Shown one piece after another: positions 7,555 to 14,794 of a stretch of 17,209 bases of DNA; the stretch's first letter is position 1, and every line of letters begins with the position of its first letter. Source of the DNA: Polaromonas sp. GTDB taxonomy: Bacteria > Pseudomonadota > Gammaproteobacteria > Burkholderiales > Burkholderiaceae_C. The position numbers and the translations under genes are program-made. The DNA lies in the NCBI GenBank assembly GCA_023259235.1, contig JAHFQQ010000024.1:1-17209 (forward strand), read 5' to 3'. Under the pieces are notes generated by a model. The model was given only the letters and a program-made list of their open reading frames with translations. It had not been told where the DNA came from and ran no database searches.

Positions 7555-8646
7555 TCAGGCCACGCTGAAGCGGTAGATTCCGTCACCGTCAAGCGTGCGC
7601 CGCAACTGGCCGTCAAACCACAGCAAATGCAGATGCGCGATCGACTCGCCCATTGCAAATGTGGTCTGGTGCAGATCCAGCGCGCGTTTGAACATGACCG
7701 GCAAAATATCTGCCGCGCTGCGGGGGCGCTCGGTGCAGGCCTGTATCACCTCGGCCAGCCGGTCGCGGTGGTGTTCGTGCAATTGCCTGATCCGCGTATG
7801 CAGCCCGCGAAAGGGCCTGCCGTGCGAAGGCAGCGTCAGCGTGCCGGAGTCTACCGCCTTGAACTTGTCGATGGAGGCCAGAAACAGCGCGAGCGGATTG
7901 GCGTCGGGCTCCACGTCAAAGACGCTCACGTTGGTGGAAATGCGCGGCAGCACCATGTCGCCGCTGATCAGAATGGAAGCTTGCGCGCAGTGCAGCGCGA
8001 TGTGTTCGGGCGCATGGCCATAGCCGCTGATGCAGTGCCAGTCCCGCCCGCCAATCCGCACGGCATGGCCATCCATCAGGCGGCAGAAACTGGCCGGCAC
8101 TTCGGGCACCAGGCTGGGGTAATAGCCAGCCCGGGCCCTGATTTTTTCAAGCGACTGCGGGTCCGTCAGGCCGTGTGCGGCAAAAAACCGGGCGGTGCTG
8201 TCGCCGCCAAAACCGGTGGTGCTTTGCGAGCCCAGGCGTGCCGCGTAGTAATCGGTGGCGCTGATCCACATCCGGCAGACATGCTGCGCGGTGCTCCAGC
8301 GCTGGCACAACCAGTGCGCCAGGCCGATATGGTCCGGGTGCATGTGGGTCACGATGACGCGCAGAATCGGCAGCCCTTCGAGCTGGGTGGCGAAAATGGT
8401 TTCCCATTGGGCGCGCGGGGTTTCATGGCTGATGCAGCAGTCAACGAGGCTCCAGCCCTGGCGCTTGCCGCCTGCGGCATTCGTGTCGTCCATTTCATCG
8501 CGCAGCAGCCACAGGTTGATGTGGTCCAGCGCAAACGGCAAGGGCATGCGGATCCATTTGACGCCGGGTGCGATCTCCAGTGCCGTTCCTGCCTCGGGCA
8601 AGGTAGCTGCAAACGGGTAGTCGAGTTCTTGTTCGAGGAGGTTCAT
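7555..8646 (-). CDS. Metallo-beta-lactamase-fold hydrolase (glyoxalase II-like)
   Basis: 363 residues from ATG 8646. The metal-binding set is complete: HMHPDH (H101, H103, D105, H106), H211 in GYGHAPEH, D230 in LISGDMVL and H275 in PSHGRPF. This marks a dinuclear-metal hydrolase of the MBL superfamily. The C-terminal 80 residues look like the winged-helix tail often found in this subgroup. A longer frame reaches 8775 but translates the operator palindrome, so the shorter start is preferred. It is divergent from liuR with a perfect LiuR-type palindrome between the two starts, so it is probably a LiuR target. The substrate is unknown; a thioester or ester linked to branched-chain acyl metabolism is a guess from context. 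Confidence 0.9.
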   Translation of the reverse strand: MNLLEQELDYPFAATLPEAGTALEIAPGVKWIRMPLPFALDHINLWLLRDEMDDTNAAGGKRQGWSLVDCCISHETPRAQWETIFATQLEGLPILRVIVTHMHPDHIGLAHWLCQRWSTAQHVCRMWISATDYYAARLGSQSTTGFGGDSTARFFAAHGLTDPQSLEKIRARAGYYPSLVPEVPASFCRLMDGHAVRIGGRDWHCISGYGHAPEHIALHCAQASILISGDMVLPRISTNVSVFDVEPDANPLALFLASIDKFKAVDSGTLTLPSHGRPFRGLHTRIRQLHEHHRDRLAEVIQACTERPRSAADILPVMFKRALDLHQTTFAMGESIAHLHLLWFDGQLRRTLDGDGIYRFSVA

Positions 8647-8650
8647 GCCA

Positions 8651-8678
8651 TTTACTCGGTGGATGTTCGGGGTATATT
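8651..8678 (+). promoter_or_regulatory. Putative liuR promoter
   Basis: TTTACT (8651-8656) and TATATT (8673-8678) are separated by 16 bases and resemble sigma-70 -35 and -10 boxes. The -10 box abuts the palindrome at 8679, so transcription would start inside the operator, which suits autorepression. This is a motif match only. Confidence 0.35.
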
Positions 8679-8699
8679 TGACGTTTACGTAAACGTCAT
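8671..8699 (-). promoter_or_regulatory. Putative promoter of the MBL-fold hydrolase gene
   Basis: Read leftward, ATGACG (8699-8694) and TATACC (8676-8671) stand 17 bases apart as possible -35 and -10 boxes. The palindrome fills the -35 region and the spacer, so a bound regulator would block RNA polymerase or, in MerR fashion, reshape the spacer. The predicted leader before ATG 8646 is about 20 bases. Confidence 0.3.
8679..8698. promoter_or_regulatory. LiuR-type operator 1 (perfect 20-bp palindrome)
   Basis: TGACGTTTACGTAAACGTCA reads the same on both strands. It lies between the divergent starts of the hydrolase gene and the MerR-family regulator gene and recurs exactly at 9195-9214. LiuR, the MerR-family regulator of branched-chain amino acid degradation, is known to bind dyads of this general ACGTTTACGTAAACGT kind in proteobacteria. 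Assignment rests on that resemblance, on the exact duplication and on the target genes. Confidence 0.85.
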
Positions 8700-8780
8700 G
8701 TGTTGTCGATTGTAAGGAGGCCGCCCGTATTACGCTGTCGCTTCCGCTTTTCGGCCCCCGTTTGTCCCTTCCCACTTATC

Positions 8781-9176
8781 ATGGCCACCACCTACACCAT
8801 CAGCGATTTGGCAAAAGAGTTTGACCTGACCACCCGCGCCATGCGTTTTTACGAAGACATGGGTTTGTTGCAGCCCCAGCGCGTGGGAGCGGGCGGGCGC
8901 AACCGCGTTTACACCGCCCGGGACCGCACGCGGCTCAAGCTTACCTTGCGTGCCAAGCGCCTGGGCCTGTCGCTGGTGGAGGCCAGGGAGATCATCGATT
9001 CCTATGACAGCCCGCGCGACACGGCGCCTCAATTGCGCAAGTTCCTGGCCGTGCTGACCGAGCACCGCAAGAAGCTGGAAGCGCAGTTGATCGACCTGCA
9101 GGCCAATCTGGACGAGATCCGGACCCACGAAAAGGAAGCCAGAGCGCTGCTTGGCAAGGCCAGAAAATCAAAATAG
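8781..9176 (+). CDS. liuR: MerR-family transcriptional regulator of leucine/isovalerate degradation, LiuR
   Basis: 131 residues from ATG 8781. The N-terminal winged helix is typical of MerR: TYTISDLAKEFDLTTRAMRF (residues 4-23), then YEDMGLLQPQR and the wing GGRNRVYTARDRTRLKL. Residues about 85-125 form the dimerisation coiled coil. There is no cysteine-rich metal-binding tail, which argues against a metal-sensing MerR. It stands between two copies of one palindrome and directly before isovaleryl-CoA dehydrogenase, the classic LiuR setting. It probably controls the hydrolase, itself and the six-gene operon, responding to a branched-chain acyl-CoA intermediate. No ribosome binding site is seen before this ATG; frames starting earlier (from GTG 8700) would place 27 odd residues before the HTH and are not favoured. 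Confidence 0.9.
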   Translation: MATTYTISDLAKEFDLTTRAMRFYEDMGLLQPQRVGAGGRNRVYTARDRTRLKLTLRAKRLGLSLVEAREIIDSYDSPRDTAPQLRKFLAVLTEHRKKLEAQLIDLQANLDEIRTHEKEARALLGKARKSK

Positions 9177-9192
9177 GCCATAATTGACGCTC

Positions 9193-9216
9193 ATTGACGT
9201 TTACGTAAACGTCAAT
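9193..9216. promoter_or_regulatory. LiuR-type operator 2 (perfect 24-bp palindrome)
   Basis: The 20-bp core at 9195-9214 is identical to the one at 8679-8698, and here the symmetry extends two further bases on each side. It ends 31 bases before the thioesterase ATG. A CATAAT (-10-like, 9179-9184) lies just upstream, so the operator would cover the transcription start. No convincing -35 box was found at the normal spacing. An additional direct TTGACG (9184-9189) precedes the one within the palindrome. Confidence 0.85.
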
Positions 9217-9247
9217 CAAGAAACCATCTTTGCAAAAGGCCCAGCAT

Positions 9248-9691
9248 ATGGATATTCCCAGCGCGCCAACCGAGCTGTTCCGGCGTATCGAAGCGAGCTT
9301 TTTACGCCAGGGCATGATGCAGCATCTGGGTGCCCGGCTGGTGCGCGTCGAGCCCGGCCTGTGCGAGGTGGCGCTTGTGCATTCGGAGCGCGTGGTCCAG
9401 CAGCAGGGCGGCTTTCATGGCGGCGCCATGGGCGCGCTGGCCGACATTGCCGGCGGCTATGCGGCGCTGACGCTGGCAGCAGGCGATTCGGAAGTTACCA
9501 CGGTCGAGTACAAGATCAATTTTCTGGCCAGCTTCACCGATGGCGAGTTGCGCGCGATTGGCCGTGTTGCCAGGAACGGAAAACGCATCGTTGTGACCAC
9601 TGCCGAGGTGCTGCACCTGGCTGCCGACGGCAAGCAAAGTCCCTGCGCGCTGATGCAGCAGACCATTGTCCCCGTGCCCAAAACCTACTGA
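9248..9691 (+). CDS. PaaI-like hotdog-fold acyl-CoA thioesterase
   Basis: 147 residues from ATG 9248, which has AAAAGG 8 bases upstream; the TTG at 9230 is less likely. The hotdog signature is GGFHGGAMGALADIAGG, with H57-G58-G59 on the central helix and D66 at the position of the catalytic acid in PaaI-type enzymes. TTVEYKINFLASF is the matching beta-strand region. Such enzymes hydrolyse acyl-CoA thioesters in the cytoplasm, usually as tetramers. As first gene after operator 2, it may relieve CoA sequestration when branched-chain acyl-CoA accumulates. Substrate specificity cannot be read from the sequence. The next gene starts 46 bases downstream. Confidence 0.88.
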   Translation: MDIPSAPTELFRRIEASFLRQGMMQHLGARLVRVEPGLCEVALVHSERVVQQQGGFHGGAMGALADIAGGYAALTLAAGDSEVTTVEYKINFLASFTDGELRAIGRVARNGKRIVVTTAEVLHLAADGKQSPCALMQQTIVPVPKTY

Positions 9692-9737
9692 CCCTGCGCT
9701 CGCTCCCTGTTAAATCCTCCCGAAAAAGACCCGAACC

Positions 9738-10919
9738 ATGACCAACCTGCCAGGCCTCAATTTTCAACTCGGTGAAGACATCGACGCACTGCGCGATGCG
9801 GTGCGCGACTTTGCCCAGGCCGAAATCGCGCCGCGTGCGGCCGAGATCGACCGCAATGACCAGTTTCCGATGGACCTGTGGCAAAAGATGGGCTCGCTCG
9901 GCGTGCTGGGCATTACCGTCGGCGAAGAATATGGCGGCGCGGGCATGGGCTATCTGGCGCACATGATCGCCATGGAGGAAATCAGCCGCGCCAGCGCATC
10001 GGTTGGCCTGTCTTATGGCGCGCACAGCAACTTGTGCGTCAACCAGATCAAGCGCAACGGCACTGACGAGCAGCGGCAAAAATACCTGCCCAAACTGATC
10101 ACCGGCGAGCATGTCGGTGCACTGGCCATGAGCGAGCCCGGCGCCGGCAGTGACGTCATCAGCATGAAACTGAAAGCCGAGGACAAGGGCGGCCATTACC
10201 TGCTGAACGGCAGCAAGATGTGGATCACCAACGGCCCCGACGCCGACACGCTGGTGGTTTATGCCAAGACCGAGCCTGAACTCGGTGCCGGCGGTGTGAC
10301 CGCCTTCCTGATCGAAAAAGGCATGAAGGGTTTTTCCATTGCGCAAAAGCTCGACAAGCTGGGCATGCGCGGCAGCCACACCGGCGAACTGGTCTTCAAC
10401 AATGTGGAAGTTCCGGCGCAAAACATATTGGGCGGCCTCAACCGCGGCGCCAAAGTGCTGATGAGCGGGCTGGACTACGAGCGCGCCGTGCTGACGGGCG
10501 GGCCGCTGGGCATCATGCAGTCGGTGATGGACAACGTCGTGCCTTACATCCATGACCGCAAGCAGTTCGGCCAGAGCATTGGCGAGTTCCAGCTGATCCA
10601 GGGCAAGGTCGCCGACATGTACACCGTGCTGCAGGCCGGGCGCTCGTTTGCCTATACCGTGGCCAAGAACCTGGACCTGCTGGGCGTGGAACACGTGCGC
10701 CAGGTGCGCAAGGACTGCGCTTCGGTCATCCTCTGGTGCGCCGAGAAGGCCACCTGGATGGCGGGCGAGGGCGTGCAGATTTTCGGGGGCAACGGCTACA
10801 TCAACGAGTACCCGCTCGGGCGCCTCTGGCGCGACGCCAAGCTCTATGAAATTGGCGCCGGCACCAGCGAGATTCGCCGCATGCTGATTGGCCGCGAGTT
10901 GTTTGCCGAGACCTGCTGA
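9738..10919 (+). CDS. liuA: Isovaleryl-CoA dehydrogenase
   Basis: 393 residues. It is an FAD flavoprotein that oxidises isovaleryl-CoA to 3-methylcrotonyl-CoA in leucine catabolism, passing electrons to ETF. The family signatures are MSEPGAGSD (131-139) and the C-terminal FGGNGYINEYPLGRLWRD. The catalytic base of isovaleryl-CoA dehydrogenases lies in the helix-G loop rather than near the C terminus: here E248 in LDYERAVLTGGPLG, matching Glu254 of the human enzyme. At the site where medium-chain enzymes carry their glutamate there is A374 (YEIGAGTSE). This pair of features separates it from ordinary acyl-CoA dehydrogenases. The alternative symbol is ivd. The ribosome binding site is weak (AAAAAGA). 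Confidence 0.96.
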   Translation: MTNLPGLNFQLGEDIDALRDAVRDFAQAEIAPRAAEIDRNDQFPMDLWQKMGSLGVLGITVGEEYGGAGMGYLAHMIAMEEISRASASVGLSYGAHSNLCVNQIKRNGTDEQRQKYLPKLITGEHVGALAMSEPGAGSDVISMKLKAEDKGGHYLLNGSKMWITNGPDADTLVVYAKTEPELGAGGVTAFLIEKGMKGFSIAQKLDKLGMRGSHTGELVFNNVEVPAQNILGGLNRGAKVLMSGLDYERAVLTGGPLGIMQSVMDNVVPYIHDRKQFGQSIGEFQLIQGKVADMYTVLQAGRSFAYTVAKNLDLLGVEHVRQVRKDCASVILWCAEKATWMAGEGVQIFGGNGYINEYPLGRLWRDAKLYEIGAGTSEIRRMLIGRELFAETC

Positions 10920-10996
10920 CAGGCTCAAGCCTTGCGGGGCAGACCGAAGTTGCGCGAACTGAACGAACTCTGTCCCCAACTGATTAAGATGCTGTC

Positions 10997-11671
10997 ATGA
11001 CCGCTTCCATTCAAGAACTTTTTAGCCACAACCGCGCCTGGGCCGAGCGGATGGAGTCTGAGCGGCCGGGCTTTTTTACCCGTCTGGTCAAGCAGCAAAC
11101 CCCCCGCTACATGTGGATCGGCTGCTCCGACAGCCGTGTGCCCGCCAACCAGATCACCGGACTGGAGCCGGGCGAGGTGTTTGTGCACCGCAACGTCGGC
11201 AACATCGTGGTGCACTCGGACCTCAATGCGTTGTCGGCGATCCAGTTTGCGGTGGAGCGGCTCAAGGTGCGTGACATCATGGTGGTGGGCCACTATGGCT
11301 GCTCTGGCGTGCAGGCTGCGCTGGAAGCCGCCCGGATTGGCCTTGCCGACAACTGGATACGCCATGTTCAGGACGTCCGCCACCGGCACCGCCAGCTGCT
11401 CGACGGCTTGCCTGAAAAGACGCGCGCCAACGCCCTGTGCGACATCAACGTGATCGAGCAGGTGGTGAACGTGTCGGTCAGCACCGTGATGGTGGACGCC
11501 TGGGCACGCGGCCAGAAGGTCGCCGTGCACGGCTGGACCTTTGGCGTGCATGACGGCCTGCTGCAGGACCTGAAAATGACGGTGTCCAGCCCTGACCAGC
11601 TCGATACCCTGTACCGCAAGGCCATGGAACGTGTCTCGGATGCCTGGACTGCGCCGCGCAAAGAGGACTAG
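10997..11671 (+). CDS. can: Beta-class carbonic anhydrase
   Basis: 224 residues, the length of the E. coli Can type. It interconverts CO2 and bicarbonate in the cytoplasm using zinc. The metal ligands are C43 and D45 in GCSDSRVP, and H99 and C102 in GHYGCSGV; R47 is the partner that forms the Asp-Arg dyad. The segment VFVHRNVGNIV is also diagnostic. The gene lies between ivd and aceK, 77 bases after ivd and 2 bases before the aceK start. Since the step after isovaleryl-CoA dehydrogenase is the biotin- and bicarbonate-dependent methylcrotonyl-CoA carboxylase, a role in supplying bicarbonate is a reasonable inference from context. Confidence 0.96.
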   Translation: MTASIQELFSHNRAWAERMESERPGFFTRLVKQQTPRYMWIGCSDSRVPANQITGLEPGEVFVHRNVGNIVVHSDLNALSAIQFAVERLKVRDIMVVGHYGCSGVQAALEAARIGLADNWIRHVQDVRHRHRQLLDGLPEKTRANALCDINVIEQVVNVSVSTVMVDAWARGQKVAVHGWTFGVHDGLLQDLKMTVSSPDQLDTLYRKAMERVSDAWTAPRKED

Positions 11672-11673
11672 GC

Positions 11674-13488
11674 ATGTTTCCCCAGCGCCTCGACTCGACC
11701 ATTGCCTATGATATTGCCAAGGCGATGAGGGAAGGCTTTGACCGTCATTACAAGCTGTTTCGCACCGAGTCGGCGCGCGCCAAGCACCGCTTTGAAACTG
11801 CCGACTGGCACGGCCAGCAGCGGGCCCAGCGCGAACGCATCGAGTTTTACGACTTGCGGGTACGCGAGGCATCGACCCGGCTGGAACGCGAATTCAAGGC
11901 GGGTGAGCAACCCATGGAGGTCTGGCACCAGGCCAAGCTGCATTACATCGGCCTCTTGATCGATTACCACCAGCCCGAGCTGGCCGAGACCTTTTTCAAT
12001 TCGGTCACGACCAAAATCCTGCATCGCAGCTATTTCCAGAACGATTTCATTTTTGTGCGGCCGGCCGTCAGCACCGAGTACATCGAAAACAGCGAACCCA
12101 CCGCGCGCCCGACCTACCGGGCCTACTACCCGACCCCCGCCACCATGCGCGAGATTGTCATCCGGCTGCTGCAGGATTTTGATTTGCGCCTGGGGTTCGA
12201 GGACCTGGTGCGCGATGCCGGTTACGTAGCGCAGGCCATGAAGGCGCAATTGGGCGAGGTCAAGCTGCGCGCGAATTTCCAGATTCAGGTGCTCTCGAGC
12301 CTTTTCTTTCGCAACAAGGGCGCCTACGTGGTGGGCAAGATCATCAACGGCTTCAGCGAGCTGCCGATCGCCCTGCCGGTGCTGCATGGCGACAGCGGCA
12401 AGCTGGTGATCGATGCCGCGCTGTTTGGCGAGGATGACCTGCTGATCCTGTTCAGCTTTGCGCGCGCCTATTTCATGGTTGACATGGGCATTCCGTCAGC
12501 CTACGTGCAGTTTTTGCGCAGCATGATGCCGCGCATGCCGCGCGCCGAGATCTACAACGCGCTGGGTCTGGCCAAGCAGGGAAAAACTCTTTTTTACCGC
12601 GATTTCCTGTACCACCTGCGCCACTCCACCGACAAGTTCCGCATTGCGCCCGGCATCAAGGGCATGGTGATGCTGGTGTTCGACCTGCCCTCGTTTCCGT
12701 ACGTGTTCAAGGTCATCAAGGACTACTACCCGCCGCAAAAAGACACCACGCGCGAGCAGATCAAGGCCAAATACCTGCTGGTCAAGCAGCATGACCGGGT
12801 TGGCCGCATGGCCGACACGCAGGAGTACACTTTGGTGGCGTTTCCGCGTGATCGCTTTGACGATGAGCTGATTGCCGAGATTGAAGAATTCGCGCCCAGC
12901 CAGCTTGAAATCAGCGACCGCGATGGCGACGGCCAACTGGAAGTCATCATCAAGCATGTGTACATCGAGCGGCGCATGATTCCGCTGAACATTTACCTGC
13001 AGGAAGCCTTTGACGCCGGCGTTGACGAGCCCGCCGCGAAAGGCCAGATCGAGCGTGCCGTGATCGAGTACGGCAACGCCATCAAGGACCTGGTGGCGGC
13101 CAACATCTTTCCGGGCGACATGCTGTGGAAAAATTTTGGCATCACGCGCCATGGCAAGGTAGTCTTTTACGACTACGACGAAATTGAATACGTCACCGAC
13201 TGCAAGTTCCGCAAGGTGCCGGCGCCGCGTAATGCGGAAGAAGAAATGAGCGGCGAGGTCTGGTATTCGGTCGGGCCCAGGGACATCTTTCCCGAGACCT
13301 TCGAGCCTTTCCTGCTCGGCAACCCGGCGGTCCGGGAGGCCTTCATGAAGCACCACGCCGATCTTCTCGACGCGGCCTTCTGGCAGAGCCACCAGGAGCG
13401 CATCCGGGCGGGTTATGTGTTTGACGTGTTTCCATACGAGCAGGGCAAGCGCTTTGCGGTTCAGCACGGCGTGGAGCGCGCGCAATGA
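11674..13488 (+). CDS. aceK: Isocitrate dehydrogenase kinase/phosphatase
   Basis: 604 residues, slightly longer than the roughly 578 of E. coli AceK. It phosphorylates and dephosphorylates isocitrate dehydrogenase, controlling flow between the TCA cycle and the glyoxylate bypass. Visible landmarks are an N-terminal regulatory half, the AceK-specific loop APGIKGMVMLVFDLP (325-339), the ATP-binding strand VFKVIKD with K346, RVGRMADTQEY with D381 near the position of the catalytic Asp, and KNFGITRHGKVVFYDYDEI in the C-terminal lobe. The start is 2 bases after the carbonic anhydrase stop, with AGAGGA at 11662-11667 as ribosome binding site, so the two are probably translationally coupled. No aceA or aceB gene accompanies it here. 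Confidence 0.97.
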   Translation: MFPQRLDSTIAYDIAKAMREGFDRHYKLFRTESARAKHRFETADWHGQQRAQRERIEFYDLRVREASTRLEREFKAGEQPMEVWHQAKLHYIGLLIDYHQPELAETFFNSVTTKILHRSYFQNDFIFVRPAVSTEYIENSEPTARPTYRAYYPTPATMREIVIRLLQDFDLRLGFEDLVRDAGYVAQAMKAQLGEVKLRANFQIQVLSSLFFRNKGAYVVGKIINGFSELPIALPVLHGDSGKLVIDAALFGEDDLLILFSFARAYFMVDMGIPSAYVQFLRSMMPRMPRAEIYNALGLAKQGKTLFYRDFLYHLRHSTDKFRIAPGIKGMVMLVFDLPSFPYVFKVIKDYYPPQKDTTREQIKAKYLLVKQHDRVGRMADTQEYTLVAFPRDRFDDELIAEIEEFAPSQLEISDRDGDGQLEVIIKHVYIERRMIPLNIYLQEAFDAGVDEPAAKGQIERAVIEYGNAIKDLVAANIFPGDMLWKNFGITRHGKVVFYDYDEIEYVTDCKFRKVPAPRNAEEEMSGEVWYSVGPRDIFPETFEPFLLGNPAVREAFMKHHADLLDAAFWQSHQERIRAGYVFDVFPYEQGKRFAVQHGVERAQ

Positions 13489-13514
13489 ACCGGCGCCGCA
13501 TCAAATCGGCCAAC

Positions 13515-13541
13515 GGGGCTCCGGCCCCCGCGTAAATTTTT
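13515..13541 (+). terminator. Possible hairpin/attenuator between aceK and the thiolase gene
   Basis: GGGGC (13515-13519), loop TCCG and GCCCC (13524-13528) form a compact GC hairpin. A T-run follows at 13537-13541, but 8 bases intervene, so this is at best a weak terminator. It could reduce read-through or protect an mRNA 3' end within the operon. Confidence 0.3.
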
Positions 13542-13567
13542 CACTTTTACTTTTCAAGGAGCAAATC

Positions 13568-14749
13568 ATGTCTGATTCAATCGTTATTCTTGGTGCCGCC
13601 CGCACGCCCATGGGCAGTTTTCAGGGGGTCTTTTCCGGCCTGTCCGCCAATGACCTGGGCGGCGCGGCGATCAAGGCCGCCGTTGAGCGCTCGGGTGTTG
13701 CGCCTGAAAAAATTGATGAAGTGCTGTTTGGCAATTGCCTGATGGCCGGCCAGGGCCAGGCTCCGGCGCGGCAAGCCGGGTTCAAGGGCGGTCTGCCGGC
13801 CAGCGTGGGCGCGGTGACGATGTCAAAAATGTGCGGGTCCGCCATGGAAGCGACGCTGCTGGCCAATGACCAGCTGATCGCCGGCAGCCGTGACGTGATG
13901 GTGGCGGGCGGCATGGAAAGCATGACCAACGCGCCCTATCTGCTAGCCAAGGCCCGCGGCGGTTACCGCATCGGCCATGACCGCATTTTTGACCACATGA
14001 TGCTCGACGGCCTGGAAGACGCCTACGAGGCGGGCCGCGCCATGGGCACCTTTGGCGAGCAGTGCGCGGAAAAGTACCAGTTCACCCGCGAGGCGCAGGA
14101 CGCCTTTGCCATTGCCAGCGTGCAGCGCGCCAAGGCGGCCACCGAGTCCGGCGCGTTCAAGGCCGAGATCACTCCCGTCACCGTGAAGGGCCGCGCCGGC
14201 GACACCGTGATCGCCATCGACGAAGGCCCGGGCAAGGTCAAGCTCGACAAGGTCGCGACGCTCAAGCCGGCTTTCAAGAAGGACGGCACCATCACGGCGG
14301 CATCGAGCTCGTCCATCAGCGACGGCGCCGCCGCGCTGGTGCTGGCCCGCGCTTCCACCGCCAAGGCGCTCGGCGCTACGCCGCTGGCCCGCATCGTCGG
14401 CCATGCCACGTTTTCCCAGGCACCCGAATGGTTCACCACCGCGCCGGTCGGAGCGGTGCAAAAGCTGCTGAAGAAAGTCGGCTGGGCCATGGGCGACGTG
14501 GAGCTGTGGGAAGTCAACGAAGCCTTTGCCGTGGTTCCGATGGCCGCCATGAAGGAGCTCGGCATCAGCCATGAGCGACTGAACGTGAACGGCGGCGCCT
14601 GCGCGCTGGGCCACCCGATTGGTGCCAGCGGCGCGCGCATCATCGTTACGCTGCTCTATGCGCTGAAGGCAAAAGGCCTGAAAAAAGGTGTCGCCACGCT
14701 CTGCATTGGCGGCGGCGAGGCCACGGCGATAGCCATTGAAATGCTATGA
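13568..14749 (+). CDS. Acetyl-CoA C-acetyltransferase (thiolase)
   Basis: 393 residues from ATG 13568, supported by AAGGAG at 13556-13561; the frame is open further upstream into aceK but that is not coding. Thiolase signatures are complete: nucleophile C89 in SKMCGSAMEA, the NEAF loop (VNEAFAVVP), H349 in LGHPIGASGAR and C379 in CIGGGEA. It cleaves acetoacetyl-CoA to two acetyl-CoA (or the reverse), the last step of leucine degradation after acetoacetate activation. The usual NAS loop is replaced by a serine run (TAASSSSISDGAAA), apparently a subfamily variant. Synthesis of acetoacetyl-CoA for polyhydroxyalkanoate, or cleavage of a longer or branched ketoacyl-CoA, remains possible. Confidence 0.93.
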   Translation: MSDSIVILGAARTPMGSFQGVFSGLSANDLGGAAIKAAVERSGVAPEKIDEVLFGNCLMAGQGQAPARQAGFKGGLPASVGAVTMSKMCGSAMEATLLANDQLIAGSRDVMVAGGMESMTNAPYLLAKARGGYRIGHDRIFDHMMLDGLEDAYEAGRAMGTFGEQCAEKYQFTREAQDAFAIASVQRAKAATESGAFKAEITPVTVKGRAGDTVIAIDEGPGKVKLDKVATLKPAFKKDGTITAASSSSISDGAAALVLARASTAKALGATPLARIVGHATFSQAPEWFTTAPVGAVQKLLKKVGWAMGDVELWEVNEAFAVVPMAAMKELGISHERLNVNGGACALGHPIGASGARIIVTLLYALKAKGLKKGVATLCIGGGEATAIAIEML

Positions 14750-14794
14750 ATAGCAGAGCTGTCTGAGCAGATAAATAAAGGGCCGGAGGCCAAT

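Noticed and set aside
8644..8651. Two-codon ATG-GCA-TGA frame overlapping the hydrolase start on the minus strand
   Set aside because: Too short and common by chance to claim a regulatory start-stop element without data.
7513..8715. 400-codon plus-strand frame opposite the hydrolase gene
   Set aside because: The minus strand carries HMHPDH and the other metal ligands of a metallo-beta-lactamase fold; the plus-strand translation has no domain.
8647..8775. Extended start for the hydrolase at 8775
   Set aside because: The extra 43 residues would translate through the operator palindrome and add a segment without family resemblance.
9534..10979. Long minus-strand frame opposite isovaleryl-CoA dehydrogenase
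   Set aside because: The plus strand encodes a complete, motif-perfect enzyme; the antisense translation shows no family signature.
10925..13485. Minus-strand frames opposite can and aceK
   Set aside because: Shadows of two genes whose metal-binding and kinase motifs are intact on the plus strand.
13415..13567. Extended thiolase start inside aceK
   Set aside because: It overlaps the aceK 3' end and adds 51 residues foreign to thiolases; ATG 13568 has a near-perfect ribosome binding site.
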